Source: Sphaerospermopsis aphanizomenoides BCCUSP55
GTDB lineage: Bacteria > Cyanobacteriota > Cyanobacteriia > Cyanobacteriales > Nostocaceae
Assembly: GCF_001586785.1 (NCBI RefSeq)
Contig: NZ_LUFH02000072.1
Span: forward strand, 1-32,825
Length of the DNA: 32,825 bases
Direction of reading: 5' to 3'
The first letter of the stretch is position 1; each line of letters begins with the position of its first letter. Of this stretch, positions 24,208 through 31,753 are shown one piece after another. The position numbers and the translations under genes were made by a program. The notes under the pieces were generated by a model. The model did not search any database and was not told the DNA's origin. It saw only the letters and a program-made list of their open reading frames with translations.

Positions 24208-24561
24208 ATGAATATTAACGATATTACTATGATGATTTCTCAAAATTGGGGCGGTCAGGAAATGATTTCAGTAAGCATCGAAGCTAAAATCAACAGATTA
24301 GAATCTATTGTTGAGCAAATTGGTGAAGCTGTACTCTCAACTACTGAGACAATTGAACGCCTTGCTCAAAGATTAGATGCTTTGAGTTTACAAGTAGAAG
24401 CTCAGGGAAAACAAGTACAGCAGCAAGGGTATCAAATTTTTGCTCTGTGTGATGCCGTACAGAGTTTAGCTGAATCCCAGAAAGATTCATTACAAGAAAT
24501 TAGTCAATTGACACAAACAGTAGATAAAATTGTCTCTTTGCTGCACTGTTCAGATGAATAA
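24208..24561 (+). CDS. Coiled-coil hypothetical protein
   Basis: From the ATG at 24208 the protein is 117 residues. Residues from about 20 to 115 form a heptad coiled coil (IEAKINRLESIVEQIGEAVL, then AQRLDALSLQVEAQGKQVQQQG, then ISQLTQTVDKIVSLLHC). No enzymatic motif or membrane segment is seen. ATG at 24262 (start of ISVSIEAKIN) is an alternative start that removes a non-helical leader; an AGGAA sequence directly before it is too close to be a normal ribosome site. It is convergent with surE. No function can be given; short coiled-coil proteins of this kind are frequent in cyanobacteria. Confidence 0.6.
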   Translation: MNINDITMMISQNWGGQEMISVSIEAKINRLESIVEQIGEAVLSTTETIERLAQRLDALSLQVEAQGKQVQQQGYQIFALCDAVQSLAESQKDSLQEISQLTQTVDKIVSLLHCSDE

Positions 24562-24576
24562 AGATAAACTTTTAAT

Positions 24577-25257
24577 TCAAACCTTTAACTGAGTAATTGC
24601 AATATTACCAGAAAAACATATATCTACATCACTACCAGGAGTGCGATCTCGTTTACCATATTCACCTACATAATAAAAATTATCACCATCTATTCGATAA
24701 TTCACAGGTAAAGGTTTGGTACAAGGTTGACAAAAAACAACTTCAGGATCAGCATCTCCCGGTAGTAGATGGGGTAAATTCACATTCCAAAAGCTACCAG
24801 GTTCTAAAGGACGTTCCAGCAATTCTGCTAATATTTCCGATGTCCATTTAGCGGCTAAATCCCAATCATAATTTAGCTTGGCTTTGCGATACTGAGAAAT
24901 GGCAATTCCCGGAATACCGTGCATCGCAGCTTCTCTCACAGCCGCAACAGTACCAGAAATGTAAGCATCCACTCCTAAGTTTCCACCAGCATTAATACCA
25001 GACAGCACAAACTTGACATCTTTACATATTTGTGTTATGGCAATTCTCACGCAGTCAGCAGGAGTACCAGCAATTCCATACTCAACTTCCGAACGACGTT
25101 GTAGGTTAATAGGGCGATGGGTAGTAACTTGATGTCCACAACCAGATTGATGTTCTTGTGGTGCAGCGATAATTACATTTTTACCGTTTACAGCTTGGAG
25201 TAAGGCTTGGATACCTGGTGCGTCGATGCCATCGTCGTTAGTTAAGATGATTGTCAT
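24577..25257 (-). CDS. surE: 5'/3'-nucleotidase SurE
   Basis: SurE is a metal-dependent survival nucleotidase that releases phosphate from 5' and 3' nucleoside monophosphates and short polyphosphate. The 226-residue protein begins MTIILTNDDGIDAPGIQALL, with metal ligands Asp8 and Asp9 in NDDG. Next come the AAPQEHQSGCGH motif with the conserved Ser, the GTPADCVRIAI motif, and LSGINAGGNLGVDAYISGTVAAVREAAMHGIPGIAIS, which carries the Asn ligand and the G-N-x-G-x-x-x-x-x-S-G-T-V-x-A signature. The length is slightly below many SurE proteins. The start codon is only 3 bases from a heptamer array, which leaves no classical Shine-Dalgarno site. Confidence 0.95.
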   Translation of the reverse strand: MTIILTNDDGIDAPGIQALLQAVNGKNVIIAAPQEHQSGCGHQVTTHRPINLQRRSEVEYGIAGTPADCVRIAITQICKDVKFVLSGINAGGNLGVDAYISGTVAAVREAAMHGIPGIAISQYRKAKLNYDWDLAAKWTSEILAELLERPLEPGSFWNVNLPHLLPGDADPEVVFCQPCTKPLPVNYRIDGDNFYYVGEYGKRDRTPGSDVDICFSGNIAITQLKV

Positions 25258-25260
25258 CCG

Positions 25261-25295
25261 ATTTTAGATTTTAGATTTTAGATTTTAGATTTTAG
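25261..25295. repeat. Heptamer array (ATTTTAG)5 adjoining the surE start
   Basis: Five perfect ATTTTAG units end 3 bases from the surE ATG (minus-strand start at 25257). On the minus strand this reads as CTAAAAT units. It occupies the place where the ribosome site should be. The same heptamer occurs inside nifJ at 18761. Confidence 0.9.
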
Positions 25296-25330
25296 GATAA
25301 AACTTAGACAATAAAAGACTTTTAACTCTG

Positions 25331-25375
25331 TCATCTGTCACCTGTCACCTGTCACCTGTCACCTGTCACCTGTCA
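25331..25375. repeat. Heptamer array (TCACCTG)n between surE and the TPM gene
   Basis: One TCATCTG unit and five perfect TCACCTG units, then TCA. This is the same heptamer as at 180-206. It lies between the divergent surE and TPM-domain genes, together with the ATTTTAG array. Confidence 0.9.
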
Positions 25376-25453
25376 ATAATTATCCCTAGATCAGATGCTT
25401 TTGACATAGTTTGTGTAGTATTTTGATTGCTAGAGTGTCTTAGGATTCATCCC

Positions 25454-26194
25454 ATGAAACAGCTACTCAAGCAATTATTTAGTAGTCACACATACCTTAT
25501 CCGTCTCATTTTACCTGTATTGGTAATAATGATGATGGCTATTTCTGTCTTTGCCACACCAGCTTTTGCTACAGGAGTATATCAAATACCCAACCCCACA
25601 CCAGACACCTGGGTTGTAGATGAAGGTGATGTTCTGAGTCGTTTTAATGAAGGTCAAATTAGCGGCGCTTTCAAAAATTTGGCGCAAGAAACAGGTAAAG
25701 AAGTAAGAATTGTTACCGTTCATCGTTTTGACTATGGGGAAACACCAGAAAGTTTTGCCACAGGACTCTTTACAAAGTGGTTTCCTACTCCCGAAGAGCA
25801 AGCCAATCAAGCTATTTTGGTAATTGATACTCTTACCAATGGTGCAACCATTATCAGCGGTGATCAAGTTAAAACTGTCTTGACTGATGAAATAGCTAAT
25901 AGTGTGACTGAAGGAACACTAGGTGCAGCATTACGGGCTGGTAATAAATATAATCAAGGATTGTTAGATGTGCGCGATCGCCTAGTTGCGGTTCTCTCCG
26001 GTAAACCTGATCCCGGTCCACCGGCAGAAAAAGAAACCGTACAGGTAGAAGGCACATTTAGTACAGCCGAAGATACCAGCAAAAACAAAGATAATTCCAC
26101 CGCTTGGGTCGTAGGATTATTAATTGCAGCCACCGTCATCCCAATGGCAACTTACTATATATACCAAATCAACCAGCCTTCAAATCAGGGTTAG
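25454..26194 (+). CDS. TPM-domain (Psb32-type) protein
   Basis: From the ATG at 25454 the protein is 246 residues (a TTG at 25427 is less likely). A signal or anchor segment covers about 14-39 (LIRLILPVLVIMMMAISVFA) with likely cleavage after ATPAFA. The mature region begins VYQIPNPTPDTWVVDEGDVLSRFNE and contains the TPM core: QISGAFKNLAQETGKEVRIV, DYGETPESFATGLFTKWFP, NQAILVIDTLTNGATIISGD. A C-terminal membrane helix is at about 219-241 (TAWVVGLLIAATVIPMATYY). Psb32-like TPM proteins of thylakoids protect photosystem II; this protein has the same topology, but the assignment to Psb32 is inference. Heptamer-like GGGAATT/GGGGATT units follow the stop codon. Confidence 0.85.
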   Translation: MKQLLKQLFSSHTYLIRLILPVLVIMMMAISVFATPAFATGVYQIPNPTPDTWVVDEGDVLSRFNEGQISGAFKNLAQETGKEVRIVTVHRFDYGETPESFATGLFTKWFPTPEEQANQAILVIDTLTNGATIISGDQVKTVLTDEIANSVTEGTLGAALRAGNKYNQGLLDVRDRLVAVLSGKPDPGPPAEKETVQVEGTFSTAEDTSKNKDNSTAWVVGLLIAATVIPMATYYIYQINQPSNQG

Positions 26195-26406
26195 ATGATT
26201 GGGAATTGGGGATTGGGTAAAAAATTATACCTAGTCCCTAGCCCCTAATACTATATTTAAGTACCTGCTAATTCTGACGGCATCAGCAAAAAATTTGCTC
26301 AGGTATTGTTATTGACTACAGAGTTATGATAAATTTTCTATGTGCTTATAAATTTAATTAAATCCTTGTGTTGTAAATACTTTTTTGATTTGGAATAGAC
26401 ATATTT

Positions 26407-27189
26407 ATGAAAACATCTTCTTTATACAAACGATTAAGTCTAAACACTGCACTAACCTTAGCAACCATAACTTTAGGTTTATCTATCGGTAGCCTTAGTG
26501 CTTTTGCTCAACAAAAACCTACCATCTCAGTACCAGACTTCAAGAATGAAACCAGCTGGTGGTGGTGGAAAAGCGGCACATCTCAGCAGTTGGCAGATGT
26601 CCTGAGCAACGAATTAACATCAACAGGAAAATTTACCGTTGTTGAGCGACAAAAGTTAGGATCAGTCCTTTCAGAACAAGAGCTTGCTGAACTTGGACTA
26701 GTTCGCAATGGAACTGGTGCAAAGAAAGGAGAACTCACAGGTGCAAGATATATTATTTTGGGTAAAGTAACTTCCTATGAAGAAGATGTGGAAACTCAAT
26801 CCAGTGGTATAGGTGGTGGGTTTAACATAGGTCCTTTCAGTGTAGGTGGCGGCAACCGTAAAAATAAGGAAAAAGCTTATCTTGCTATTGACCTGCGTGT
26901 TGTAGATTCCACCACAGGAGAAGTAGTCCATGCTCGTACCATTGAAGCCCGTGCTACCAATGAATCTGAAAGCAATGCGGGAAGTGTGGGTATCAGTGGT
27001 CTCAACATTGGTGGTGATAATCAAAGAAGTAGTAAAGCCCCTGTAGGTAAAGCACTGCGAGCAGGTTTGATGGAAATCACAAATTATCTTAGCTGTGTGA
27101 TGGTTGACAAAGGTAGTTGCATAGCTGAGTTTGAACAGAAAGAACAGCGTCGCCGTAATAATACTGAAAAAGTCTTAGAATTTGAGTAA
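26407..27189 (+). CDS. CsgG/HfaB-like secreted protein
   Basis: The 260-residue protein has a signal peptide of about 35 residues ending in LSAFAQQ; no lipobox cysteine is present, unlike true CsgG. The mature domain begins PTISVPDFKNETS and follows the CsgG fold: QLADVLSNELTSTGKFTVVERQKL, then SEQELAELGLV, then GELTGARYIILGKVTSYEED, then KAYLAIDLRVVDSTTGEVVHARTIEA. A glycine-rich loop (SSGIGGGFNIGPFSVGGGNRK) sits where CsgG builds its membrane-spanning strands. The C-terminus is charged. CsgG-like proteins form outer-membrane secretion pores or are curli-associated; this protein may be a soluble or peripheral relative. It has no csg neighbours. Confidence 0.85.
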   Translation: MKTSSLYKRLSLNTALTLATITLGLSIGSLSAFAQQKPTISVPDFKNETSWWWWKSGTSQQLADVLSNELTSTGKFTVVERQKLGSVLSEQELAELGLVRNGTGAKKGELTGARYIILGKVTSYEEDVETQSSGIGGGFNIGPFSVGGGNRKNKEKAYLAIDLRVVDSTTGEVVHARTIEARATNESESNAGSVGISGLNIGGDNQRSSKAPVGKALRAGLMEITNYLSCVMVDKGSCIAEFEQKEQRRRNNTEKVLEFE

Positions 27190-27313
27190 ATAGCATCATC
27201 AAATCAACAATGATAGCTATTTTCAAGATAATGCCGTGATTGAGGATAGGAGGATTTTAACAGTGGTGAACAACACTCATAAACAACTGATAACTGTTAA
27301 CTGACTACTATTC

Positions 27314-27703
27314 CTAATCCTGTACGTACTCCTTCCCTGTTACCAAAGCACCTTCAGCACGGGCAAATTCTCGCCCCAAATAAGCAGCATGGTCTAGCAA
27401 GCTAACAGGACAAGGTTGAGTTTCTTCAAAAATCTTCACACACAATTCTTTTGCCGTCCGGCCGCTAAATACTGTAGTGTTAGTTCTTTCCACCTTACCT
27501 CGTGCCGGAATTACCTGACCTGTTTCTGGATCTACAGCCAGACCTCGCTCATCAATCACATTTGTAAAATGCTTGGCATAAATTAACTGTTCATTCCGGT
27601 CTAGGTAAATAATGAAATAGCCACTAGGATCAAGATCAATATGACGCTGAGAAAGTTTATCATCAATCGCCGTTAAATCATCCAGTATTAAATCCATACT
27701 CAT
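27314..27703 (-). CDS. DUF4346 domain-containing protein
   Basis: From the ATG at 27703 the protein is 129 residues (MSMDLILDDLTAIDDKLSQR); upstream residues to 27727 look unsupported. The core DPSGYFIIYLDRNEQLIYAK, then TGQVIPARGKVERTNTTVFSGRTAKELC, then LDHAAYLGREFARAEGALVTG matches DUF4346 of cyanobacteria and some archaeal methyltransferase subunit A proteins. The biochemical role is unknown. Length fits the domain. It lies between the CsgG-like gene (convergent) and the DUF482 gene (same strand, about 100 bases upstream). Heptamers lie just upstream in the gap. Confidence 0.88.
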   Translation of the reverse strand: MSMDLILDDLTAIDDKLSQRHIDLDPSGYFIIYLDRNEQLIYAKHFTNVIDERGLAVDPETGQVIPARGKVERTNTTVFSGRTAKELCVKIFEETQPCPVSLLDHAAYLGREFARAEGALVTGKEYVQD

Positions 27704-27802
27704 TCTAAAAAGAGAAATTATTGCCAAAGTTGTTTACATTCCAGATCCAGTGTAATTCTTAAGTTACCTTTTCCTTAAAAATTACACCCTGGTAATAGAT
27801 AT

Positions 27803-29008
27803 TTATTTTCCGCTAACTGCTGACTGCTGACTACTCCTGTCAGCAAATGGTAACTCTGCGTTAATTGCCTTCATTTCCTCCTGTTCCATTTGATTGATCT
27901 CTAGGATATAAGGACGGAGAATTTGTCCTAACCGATTGTTGTAAAAGCGGTGTAGACTGTGATTAGAAGTAGCGGGAAACCCACGACGTTTTTTATGTCT
28001 ACCACCTGCACCGGGATCAAAAGTTTGGATACCATGAGCGATCGCCCATTCAATCGGTGCATAATAGCAAGCATCAAAATGTAAGCAATCTATTTCTTGA
28101 AAACTACCCCAATACCTTCCATATAGTCTTTCATCCTTAAATAGACAAAAAGACATTCCCACAGGTTGACTTTGATCTTGCTCGTGGTAAGCTGCAAAAA
28201 ATACCACTCGGTGGCGATAACTATTATATAACTGTTCAAAAAACTTCTTAGTCAGATACTTACTACCCCACCAACCAAACTTATCGCAGGTATCAGCATA
28301 AAATTCATACATCAAGGGAAACAGCGATTTAGGAATTTCATCCCCAGTTACTGCTTGCAGTCGTAAACCTGCCTTTTCTACAGCCTTGCGTTCTCGCTTA
28401 ATATTCCGTCTTTGATTAGCATTGAATACTCCCAAGTAATCATCAAAATTTTGAAAATCAGCATTTTCCCAAATATAGCTATGGTGTAACCAAGATGTAA
28501 AACCTTGTCTTTCTAAAATAGGTCGCCATTGGGGATCAACATAGAGAAAATGACAACTAGAAATCTGATTTTGAAGACAAAAAAAGTCAATCTCATGCAC
28601 CATTATGGCCGTGAGTTCTTCCTCATCTTCCCCATCTGCTATTAAAAAGCGATAGCCTTCAGCGGGAGTAAAGGGCGACATTCCCAACAGTTTTGGGTAA
28701 TACTCTACCCCAATCCGAGCCGCTAAATCAGCCCACTGATGATCAAATACAAATTCACCCTGACTATGCCCTTTTAAATACAGTGGGGCAGCAGCAATTA
28801 ATGTTCTATCTCGCCACAGCGTTAAGTGGTTTGGCAACCAACCTGCGTTAGCTGTAGCACTGTGGGAAGTTTCCATATTATTTAGCCAATCCCACTCTAA
28901 GAACGGGGTTTTTAAGGGCATCGCTAACGCATTCCAGGCTGCTGGAGGAATTTCGGCAAGTTGATGAGTCCAAACAACAGAAAAGTTGGATTTGATTTGT
29001 TTTACCAT
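27803..29008 (-). CDS. GNAT-family (DUF482 / peptidogalycan-like) N-acyltransferase
   Basis: The 401-residue protein has the DUF482 layout: an N-terminal sequence with WTHQLAEIPPAAWNAL and PFLEWDWLNNMETSHSA, a first GNAT-like fold (LTLWRDRTLIAAAPLYLKGHSQGEFVFD), and a second with the NANQRRNIKRERKAVEKAGL and YGRYWGSFQEIDCLHFDACYY motifs. FDPGAGGRHKKRRGF near the end is typical. Relatives act in acyl transfer, sometimes in peptidoglycan or lipid pathways; no substrate is known here. The last residues (SQQSAVSGK) are encoded by three heptamers, AGTCAGC, AGTCAGC and AGTTAGC on the minus strand (27812-27832), so the original C-terminus may have ended earlier. Confidence 0.85.
   Translation of the reverse strand: MVKQIKSNFSVVWTHQLAEIPPAAWNALAMPLKTPFLEWDWLNNMETSHSATANAGWLPNHLTLWRDRTLIAAAPLYLKGHSQGEFVFDHQWADLAARIGVEYYPKLLGMSPFTPAEGYRFLIADGEDEEELTAIMVHEIDFFCLQNQISSCHFLYVDPQWRPILERQGFTSWLHHSYIWENADFQNFDDYLGVFNANQRRNIKRERKAVEKAGLRLQAVTGDEIPKSLFPLMYEFYADTCDKFGWWGSKYLTKKFFEQLYNSYRHRVVFFAAYHEQDQSQPVGMSFCLFKDERLYGRYWGSFQEIDCLHFDACYYAPIEWAIAHGIQTFDPGAGGRHKKRRGFPATSNHSLHRFYNNRLGQILRPYILEINQMEQEEMKAINAELPFADRSSQQSAVSGK
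27812..27832. repeat. Heptamers within the 3' end of the DUF482 gene
   Basis: GCTAACT, GCTGACT, GCTGACT on the plus strand form three heptamers inside the coding end of the 27803-29008 gene. They encode part of its C-terminal QQSAVSG. Confidence 0.7.
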
Positions 29009-29017
29009 ATCAAGAGT

Positions 29018-29673
29018 TCAGGAGTATGGCTGACGCTTACGCTATCAGGAGTATGGCTTACGCCCCTTTAAGCCTACGGCTTTTGTCAGAGATAAGTAGG
29101 TAGGCGTTGAAATTTATCGTTATGGCAAGGCAAAAGGCAAGAGGCAAAAGGCAAGAGGGAAGAGACTTTCACCGACTTTACATTTTGTAACATACCTCGG
29201 TTTTTTCGAGCCGACTTACTTACGCTATCAGAAGCATAAGAAGAATAAATTTACCTTCTGCACCCCATCACTTTTATAACTAGCTACTTGGAAGATTTAG
29301 CGTCATCTATGAAAACTTGGAAAGAATTTAAGATCCGGATTCGGGTTTCCAGAACTCGAAAGCACTATATGAACTAGTTGGGGAGATTTATTTTCTGTTT
29401 TTCTCTGTTGCAGCAATGTTGGATCTGATATAGTAAGTGTTGTACCGTAGGCACAAAGCTTATTCGCTCAGTTATCAGTTATGAGTTATCATTAATACTT
29501 TTCACACTGTCATCTCCCTATGTTGGTATATCAAGTTTCTTTTTAAGAAATCACAATTTGATACATTTAAAACGTTACCATCAAGTTTTCATCACTTAAG
29601 AAAATGTCTCATTTAGCTAATTTTATTGCATATCGTTATTATTGTGGTTTGCAAATACGAAGTGAGACACTCG
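29018..29673. other. Non-coding region between the DUF482 and histidine kinase genes
   Basis: About 660 bases. Two 19-base near-identical copies beginning TCAGGAGTATGGCT lie at 29018-29036 and 29045-29063, a 27-base period. An inverted-repeat element follows at 29093-29222. From 29223 to 29673 I see only TTATCAGTTATGAGTTATCA-like heptamer debris near 29473. No gene or RNA is supported. Confidence 0.45.
29093..29222. repeat. Inverted-repeat element with GGCAAGA heptamers in its centre
   Basis: The arms TAAGTAGGTAGGC (29093-29105) and GCCGACTTACTTA (29210-29222) are complementary at 11 of 13 positions. The centre carries GGCAAAA, GGCAAGA, GGCAAAA, GGCAAGA and GGGAAGA (29129-29163). No transposase gene is present. 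This is a MITE-like or repeat-nested structure. Confidence 0.55.
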
Positions 29674-31569
29674 ATGGCTAAGTTCCGTCAATCTTCCTTT
29701 CGGCGAATTTTAGTAACCAGAATCTTGCTACTCTTTGTCCCAGTTTTACTAGTCGGGGAAATGGTAGCACTCAATAAGGCACGTTCCAGCCTCCTGGAAA
29801 CCGCACGGCAAAATCTAACAGATAGTGCTATTAATAAAGGGGAAAAAATTACTGATGCGATCGCCGCTCTAAAAACTAATTTATTTAGTGCTAGTCAAAC
29901 AAAAGTGATTCAGTCTGGTTCAGCTACCAGAGTAAAAAAATTTGTCACTCAGTTAGCCCAACAATTACCAAATCAAATTGATTGCATTCAACTCAAACAT
30001 ATCAAAAAAGACAAAATTATTGCTAGTAGCTGCGGCGAGCAAACAATTACTGAATTGCCATTATCATTTACCAATGACGAAATTCAAGTTACATCAATTT
30101 TGCCCCCTAAACCTGGAACAACTGGTAAACGCAATTCAGCAAATCAACTGCAATTAATATTATCAGCCCCAGTCTATAATCAACAAGGAAATTTAGCTTA
30201 TGCCTTAACTCTCAAAACTACATTACACCAAATTAAAAACCAGCAAGGATCGCTAATTGGGTCTTTGGTAGTCATTGCTGAAGATGGTACTATTTTGGCT
30301 TATTCATCACCGGAAAAAGTGGGAACTAATATTAAAAACCACTCAGATATGCAACCATTTCAAGGCATAATTAAAAATGCTATTAAGGGCAAAAATGATT
30401 CCGTCAATTTAAATTTACTCAACGGTAAAGAATCAGTTGCAGGCTATACAGCAATTCCGAGTCCTATTACTCAACAAAAACAACAAAAATGGATTATCTT
30501 AGCTGTCTCTAGTGTCAAAGATGCATTACTTGGGTTAGATGAAATCAAACTCATCCTGATTGTTTTAACAGTAGGTTTAATCGGTGCTAGTTTATTGGCA
30601 TCCTTATATTTAGCACCTTACTTAGCAAGTCCTGTAGAGGAACTCAGAGACTACGCTTTAAATATTCACAGTCACCACGCTGCACAACCAATTCCTAGAA
30701 ACTTTAAAATCCGAGAATTTAATCAACTCGCACAAGCACTAGACCAAATGGTTGAAAGGCTCAAAGCATGGGCGGAAGAACTAGAAATAGCCTGGAAAGA
30801 AGCCAAATCAGCAAACACCATTAAAAGTCAATTTTTAGCCACAACTTCCCATGAATTGAGAAACCCACTCAATATTATTATTAACTGTGTGCGCTTAGTT
30901 AGAGATGGTTTGTGTGATAGCCGAGAAGAAGAATTAGAATTTCTCCAGCGAGCGGATGAAACAGCAATTCACTTGTTAGGTATTATTAATGATTTACTGG
31001 ACATTTCCAAAATTGAAGCTGGTAAACTTTCCGTCATTATCGCACCTCTGGAATTACGTCAGTTACTACTAGAAGTCATTAATTTACAATCAGTTAATAT
31101 CCAACAAAAAGGACTACAATTAAAATGTGACATCGGCAATGAACTGATCCCAATTAAGGCAGATGAGGTAAAACTCAAACAAGTTCTCATCAATATTATT
31201 GGTAATGCTACTAAATTCACCGAACAAGGCAGCATTACAATTAGTACAGATATTCGTCAAATCAATGGTAAATCTCAGGTGATCATCTCAGTACAAGATA
31301 CAGGTATAGGAATTGATCCCCAGCAACAACATAAACTATTCCGTCCATTTGTCATGGTTGATGGTACAACCACACGCAAGTTTGAAGGTACGGGATTAGG
31401 ATTAGCAATTTCTCGCAACTTAATCGAACTGATGGGAGGCACAATCACCCTTGAAAGTGTAGGTTTGCACCACGGGACAACAGTGCAAATCATGTTACCT
31501 TTAATTGATATATCTCTATTATCTGCATCAGGCAAAAAAGGAAATTTAGCTATAGCAGGTGACAGGTGA
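29674..31569 (+). CDS. Sensor histidine kinase with extracytoplasmic sensor and HAMP
   Basis: From the ATG at 29674 the protein is 631 residues; the TTG at 29626 would add 16 unsupported residues. A membrane helix lies at about 10-33, then a 250-residue periplasmic sensor region (dCache-like), a second helix at about 292-315, a HAMP linker, a coiled coil, and the HisKA box TTSHELRNPLN with phosphorylatable His393. The HATPase domain has the N box IIGNATKF near 508, DTGIGIDP near 542 and GTGLGLAIS near 572. No receiver domain is attached, so a separate response regulator is expected but none is encoded in the window. The last residues (AGDR) come from a degenerate CAGGTGA heptamer array. Confidence 0.93.
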   Translation: MAKFRQSSFRRILVTRILLLFVPVLLVGEMVALNKARSSLLETARQNLTDSAINKGEKITDAIAALKTNLFSASQTKVIQSGSATRVKKFVTQLAQQLPNQIDCIQLKHIKKDKIIASSCGEQTITELPLSFTNDEIQVTSILPPKPGTTGKRNSANQLQLILSAPVYNQQGNLAYALTLKTTLHQIKNQQGSLIGSLVVIAEDGTILAYSSPEKVGTNIKNHSDMQPFQGIIKNAIKGKNDSVNLNLLNGKESVAGYTAIPSPITQQKQQKWIILAVSSVKDALLGLDEIKLILIVLTVGLIGASLLASLYLAPYLASPVEELRDYALNIHSHHAAQPIPRNFKIREFNQLAQALDQMVERLKAWAEELEIAWKEAKSANTIKSQFLATTSHELRNPLNIIINCVRLVRDGLCDSREEELEFLQRADETAIHLLGIINDLLDISKIEAGKLSVIIAPLELRQLLLEVINLQSVNIQQKGLQLKCDIGNELIPIKADEVKLKQVLINIIGNATKFTEQGSITISTDIRQINGKSQVIISVQDTGIGIDPQQQHKLFRPFVMVDGTTTRKFEGTGLGLAISRNLIELMGGTITLESVGLHHGTTVQIMLPLIDISLLSASGKKGNLAIAGDR

Positions 31570-31577
31570 GAGGTAAA
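31557..31577. repeat. Heptamers at the histidine kinase 3' end
   Basis: AGGTGAC, AGGTGAG, AGGTAAA are three degenerate units of the inverted TCACCTG family. The TGA stop of the kinase lies inside them (31567-31569). Confidence 0.65.
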
Positions 31578-31647
31578 AAAATTTAGATTGAAGTTGCTCA
31601 AAACAATCCAAAATCCTTTCATAGAAAATCAATAACACCCTACACCT

Positions 31648-31750
31648 TACAGCACTTTTGGAGTAAATGAGGTACACCAATTTTAGAAAGTAGTTTTAAA
31701 ACTTCAAGTGCAATCTGTTACTGTACCTCATAAACCTCGAATCTGCTGTA
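31648..31750. repeat. Nested palindromic element, copy B
   Basis: This is the best-preserved copy: TACAGCA-N12-ATGAGGTACA (31648-31676), then a 45-base centre, then TGTACCTCAT-N12-TGCTGTA (31722-31750). Both arm pairs (7 bp and 10 bp) are perfect and both spacers are exactly 12 bases. Length 103 bp. It lies between the histidine kinase and the convergent M15 peptidase gene, whose stop codon is 4 bases away. Confidence 0.8.
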
Positions 31751-31753
31751 TCT

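Noticed and set aside
25331-25375. Regular repeats that could be mistaken for a CRISPR array
   Set aside because: The units are seven bases and directly adjacent, without spacers. No cas gene is present anywhere in the window.
29018-29063. Two 19-base direct copies beginning TCAGGAGTATGGCT, considered as an attachment site or target duplication
   Set aside because: They are only 27 bases apart with no element between them, so a local tandem duplication is the simpler reading.
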